Position numbers and translations under genes: made by a program
From: an uncultured Lachnospiraceae bacterium
GTDB taxonomy: Bacteria > Bacillota > Clostridia > Lachnospirales > Lachnospiraceae
Assembly (NCBI GenBank): GCA_910579615.1
Contig: CAJTUA010000001.1
Coordinates: 124,001 to 188,000, forward strand
Reading direction: 5' to 3'
Length of the DNA stretch: 64,000 nucleotides
The notes under the pieces: model-generated
The model's database searches: none
What the model saw: only the letters and a program-made list of their open reading frames with translations
What the model was told of the DNA's origin: nothing
In this document: piece after piece, positions 61,339 through 64,000 of the stretch
Position numbering within the stretch: the first letter of the stretch is position 1
How the letters are laid out: each line of letters starts with the position of its first letter

Positions 61339-62381
61339 CCCATCCCCCTCTCTGCCGCATTCTTTTTTACACTGCCGCGCACCTTAAGCCTTGGCGGGAG
61401 AAGGATTTGGCTTTCCCCTCCCTCCCCGCGCAGACGCCCAAACAACAGGCGGCACGCTTCCCCTGCTAAGGCTTCAATATCCTGCACCACCGTTGTCAGC
61501 TTCGTCCCAAGGAGGTAATTTTTCAGGGAATCATCGTAGCTTACGATGGAATAGTCCTGCGGAACCCATTTGCCCTCCTCGTAAAGCCTGCGCAGAAACC
61601 CCAATGTCATCATATCATTGCACAGAAAAACGGCAGTACAATCCGTTGCCAAAAGCGCCTGCGCCGCGAGGTACCCGCTCTCCATGCGGTAATCCCCTTT
61701 TTTTAAATAGTCCTCGTTTACCGGGACACCGTACTGTGCAAGCGCGCGCAAGTAACCGTCCAGGCGGCTCTTGCCGCTGCCCTGCTTATCATCTCGGTAG
61801 ACACAGCCGATTTTCGTATGCCCCTGCTCAAGCAGATATTGGGTTGCCAGATAGCCGCCCTGCCCATGGTCAAAGCTCACCTTCGCGCAGCCCGCATCCA
61901 AGAGTGTGCGGTCAATCATGACATAGGGCATGGTAAGCAGCGAAAGCTCCTCCAAAAGCCTTTCGCCATGCTCCATCGCCTCCAGGCTCATAATCAGGAA
62001 AATGCCGTCCACCCCGCGCGACTCAAGCACCCGCAAAAGCTTTTCATCATTTTCCCAGCGGTCATCGGAGCTTGCTATAATCAGCGAATACCCTTCCTTC
62101 CGGCATCGGTTTTCAATCTGCTTTGCCAGCGACGAAAAAAACATGTTTTCAATGTCCGGCAAAATCAGCGCGAGCATATGGGATTTTCTGGTTGCCAGGC
62201 TTTTTGCCGCCTGGTTCACCACATAGTTTTCCCGTTTTGCAATCTCCCGCACCAACTGCTTTTTTTCCTCCAGAATCCGGCACGGTTTATTATTTAAAAT
62301 CAGGGAAACCGCGGCGGGGGAAATGCCTGCCTCCCTTGCAATATCCTTGATTGTGACTTTCTTTTTGCATCCTTGCTGCAT
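61335..62381 (-). CDS. LacI family transcriptional regulator
   Basis: A 348-residue repressor-type regulator. The helix-turn-helix at the start reads VTIKDIAREAGISPAAVSLIL followed by hinge NQAAKSLATRKS; the periplasmic-binding-protein-like core has LALILPDIENMFFSSLA, FDHGQGGYLATQYLLEQGHTKIG and FLCNDMMTLG. It should bind a sugar-type effector. Unusually, its 3' end overlaps a DUF58 gene rather than a sugar operon, so the target is not obvious; the DcuC-like gene upstream is another candidate. ATG at 62381 is preferred over a TTG at 62399, with GGGAG in between. Confidence 0.9.
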   Translation of the reverse strand: MQQGCKKKVTIKDIAREAGISPAAVSLILNNKPCRILEEKKQLVREIAKRENYVVNQAAKSLATRKSHMLALILPDIENMFFSSLAKQIENRCRKEGYSLIIASSDDRWENDEKLLRVLESRGVDGIFLIMSLEAMEHGERLLEELSLLTMPYVMIDRTLLDAGCAKVSFDHGQGGYLATQYLLEQGHTKIGCVYRDDKQGSGKSRLDGYLRALAQYGVPVNEDYLKKGDYRMESGYLAAQALLATDCTAVFLCNDMMTLGFLRRLYEEGKWVPQDYSIVSYDDSLKNYLLGTKLTTVVQDIEALAGEACRLLFGRLRGEGGESQILLPPRLKVRGSVKKNAAERGMG

Positions 62382-62518
62382 ACGCTTTTTCACTCCCAAT
62401 ATTTTTTATGTTACCGTCGTCAATCCCTTGTTTTTTCCAGTTTCCATCCAGCCAGGAATTGTACCCATCATCCGTCGCATAACATATCGGATAGTTTACA
62501 TTTTATCCCTTAAAACAC

Positions 62519-62548
62519 AAAAAAGCAAGGGAATTCCCTTGCTTTTTT
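62519..62548. terminator. bidirectional terminator after the DcuC-like gene
   Basis: A perfect palindrome: AAAAAAGCAAGGGAA and its reverse complement, flanked by A6 and T6 so it can act both ways. It lies 54 bp after the carrier gene stop. Confidence 0.9.
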
Positions 62549-62601
62549 GTGTAAGCTTTAAGTTACCTTTGCTTTATCCCATCCACATACTTTCCGGATG
62601 C

Positions 62602-64000
62602 TTACAGGAACATAATAATCGAAAGCACAAACATAAATACCACACCTGCAACCATCGGAACTGAGGTTCTCTTTACAATCTCAAGCGGTTCGCGCTTCAC
62701 CGAACCTGCCACAATCATGACAACCGCAGATACCGGGGATACGGCGCGCAGCAGGTTTCCTGCTAAGCCCATCGGGATGGATACCGCCAACACGCTGATG
62801 CCCGCCGCCGCTGCAAGCGGTACCATGAGAGGAACCATCGCAAAGAAAAGCGCCGTGCCGCTGCCGCTTAGCAATACAATCAATGCCGTCAGCGCGACCA
62901 AAATCAGCGGAAGCACAAATCCAAGCCCGGAGCCATGCAGGCCAGTCATTGCCTCCTGCAATGCCTCAATCAGACCGATGGTCTTTAAGCCGGTTACAAA
63001 TACCGTACCTGCAACGAGCAACGCAACGATTGGCATTGCTCCTCCCATGCCCTTAAAGAAGCTCTCTGTCTCATCCAGTGTCTTGCGGGCGCTGCGGTTT
63101 CTCACAAGCTCACAGATAATTGCAATGACGAAGGAGAACAGGGTCGCAACCTCAACACTGAGGTCAATCTGTGCGCCTGTAATTTTCTGGATTGCAAAGA
63201 CAAGAATCAGCAGCAGGATTGGCAGCAACGGCAAAATCGCATAGACGGTGCGGAACAGTGCGCCGCCTTCCACCTTCTCAACCTCTGTTTTATTCTGCAG
63301 CTCGCTGTTTCCTCCCTTATCCTTTTTATCCATCCACTTCTGCCAGAAATAATGTACCGCTGCCATCAATAAGAGCGTAGGAACCGATACGATTGCATGG
63401 TAGCGGAAAACATAATCGCTTGCGGTAAGTCCTGCGAATTCCGCCGTGTTTGCAAGCTCTGCCGCTATTGCTACATTGTCGCTGCCAAGCGGCGTCGGCA
63501 TAACGGTTGCGGTTGTTGCGATAATACCTGCCGCAGTCAGTGTGCTCATGCCCGCCTGAATCATAATCGGATACAAGGTTGCAAGCAGGATGATTGCAAG
63601 GTTGGAAGCGCTTGGTATCACAAGGGACAAAAGGTTACCGATTAAAAACACGACAGGAACAAGGATATAAACGGACTTGATTTTCCCAATCGGTTTTGTC
63701 AGGACGCTGACGGTTACATTGTTCGCTTTTATCGAGCTCATATAGGTGGAATAACCGCCCAAAATCAGGATGATGAAGCCCGACGAGCTGATGGTTGATT
63801 TAAACTGGTCTGCGATGGCTTTTAACGGGTCAAGCCACACCATGCCGGTTGAGGTAAAATTCCCCCCGCCGATGGTATTGCCCATCGCCATGCCAATATA
63901 CATCAGGACAATCCCCATAACAAAGAGTGTGATTTTAATATCCATCTTTTTGATGAGCATAAAGATAACCAGGGCGACGGATACGATTGCCGCAATATAC
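62602..64000 (-). CDS. dcuC: DcuC-family anaerobic C4-dicarboxylate transporter (partial, 5' end outside window)
   Basis: At least 465 residues of an integral membrane carrier with about 12 helices. Segments GNLLSLVIPSASNLAIILLATLYP, ATTATVMPTPLGSDNVA and LLSGSGTALFFAMVPLMVPLA are typical of the DcuC/C4-dicarboxylate exchanger group. An ATG at 63960 exists, but the frame stays open upstream to the window edge and encodes a hydrophobic helix (AAIVSVALVIFMLIKK) matching the usual N-terminus, so the true start lies beyond 64000. Substrate (succinate, fumarate or malate) is inferred from family. Confidence 0.85.
   Translation of the reverse strand, partial: YIAAIVSVALVIFMLIKKMDIKITLFVMGIVLMYIGMAMGNTIGGGNFTSTGMVWLDPLKAIADQFKSTISSSGFIILILGGYSTYMSSIKANNVTVSVLTKPIGKIKSVYILVPVVFLIGNLLSLVIPSASNLAIILLATLYPIMIQAGMSTLTAAGIIATTATVMPTPLGSDNVAIAAELANTAEFAGLTASDYVFRYHAIVSVPTLLLMAAVHYFWQKWMDKKDKGGNSELQNKTEVEKVEGGALFRTVYAILPLLPILLLILVFAIQKITGAQIDLSVEVATLFSFVIAIICELVRNRSARKTLDETESFFKGMGGAMPIVALLVAGTVFVTGLKTIGLIEALQEAMTGLHGSGLGFVLPLILVALTALIVLLSGSGTALFFAMVPLMVPLAAAAGISVLAVSIPMGLAGNLLRAVSPVSAVVMIVAGSVKREPLEIVKRTSVPMVAGVVFMFVLSIIMFL

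Overview
The window looks like part of a chromosome from an anaerobic Firmicute, most likely a Lachnospiraceae (Clostridia) gut-type bacterium. This is inferred from strong AGGAGG-type ribosome sites, sigma-A promoters with 17-bp spacers, the secG-rnr-smpB order, a tmRNA tag AEDNLAFAA, a CBS/DRTGG-type Mn-dependent pyrophosphatase, cofactor-independent phosphoglycerate mutase and the moderate base composition of the core genes. Almost all genes lie on the minus strand.

Layout. 1-17.8 kb is core chromosome: aroQ (cut by the left edge), shikimate kinase, a YqeG phosphatase, an SDR dehydrogenase, a CYTH/patatin pair, a two-component system with a lipoprotein, a lipoprotein cyclophilin, D-lactate dehydrogenase, a ComEC-like MBL-fold protein, tRNA-Ala(CGC) and ssrA fired from back-to-back promoters, then a pyrophosphatase and smpB-rnr-secG. 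18.1-27.2 kb is an AT-richer accessory island: a 1138-residue SIR2-like/P-loop/SEC-C protein of antiphage-defence architecture, two overlapping genes for unknown membrane proteins, and a divergent two-gene unit ending in an HExxH metallopeptidase. 27.4-52.0 kb is one large minus-strand surface polysaccharide locus. 52.3-56.9 kb holds a multi-HA-domain helicase behind what looks like an invertible promoter element, and a decayed AAA ATPase gene. 57.2-64 kb returns to core-type genes: gpmI, a LacI-DUF58-membrane protein operon and a DcuC-like carrier cut by the right edge.

The polysaccharide locus reads from 52.0 down to 27.4 kb. An initiating phosphoglycosyltransferase is followed by an epimerase/reductase, GT2, FdtB-type aminotransferase and a GNAT-FdtA fusion, all joined by 4-bp ATGA overlaps. 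Then come GT4, a Wzy-like polymerase, a GT11 fucosyltransferase, Gmd, Fcl, an acyltransferase, Wzx, another glycosyltransferase and LicD. Next is a trio matching the first steps of Campylobacter capsular phosphoramidate synthesis: a glutamine kinase-like protein fused to a cytidylyltransferase domain, a glutamine amidotransferase and a LicC-like cytidylyltransferase. RmlA, WecB, an fcl remnant and ManC close the locus. The predicted glycan carries fucose (ManC-Gmd-Fcl-GT11), probably a 3-amino-3,6-dideoxyhexose (RmlA, FdtA, FdtB; RmlB not seen here), and probably a phosphoramidate or similar CDP-derived decoration. Two modification genes contain G9/G10 tracts; one of them is currently broken.

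The main things to follow up are the phosphoramidate cassette in an apparent Gram-positive, the 27-bp inverted-repeat element with a promoter that currently points away from the helicase, the SIR2-P-loop-SEC-C protein, and the poly-G tracts.
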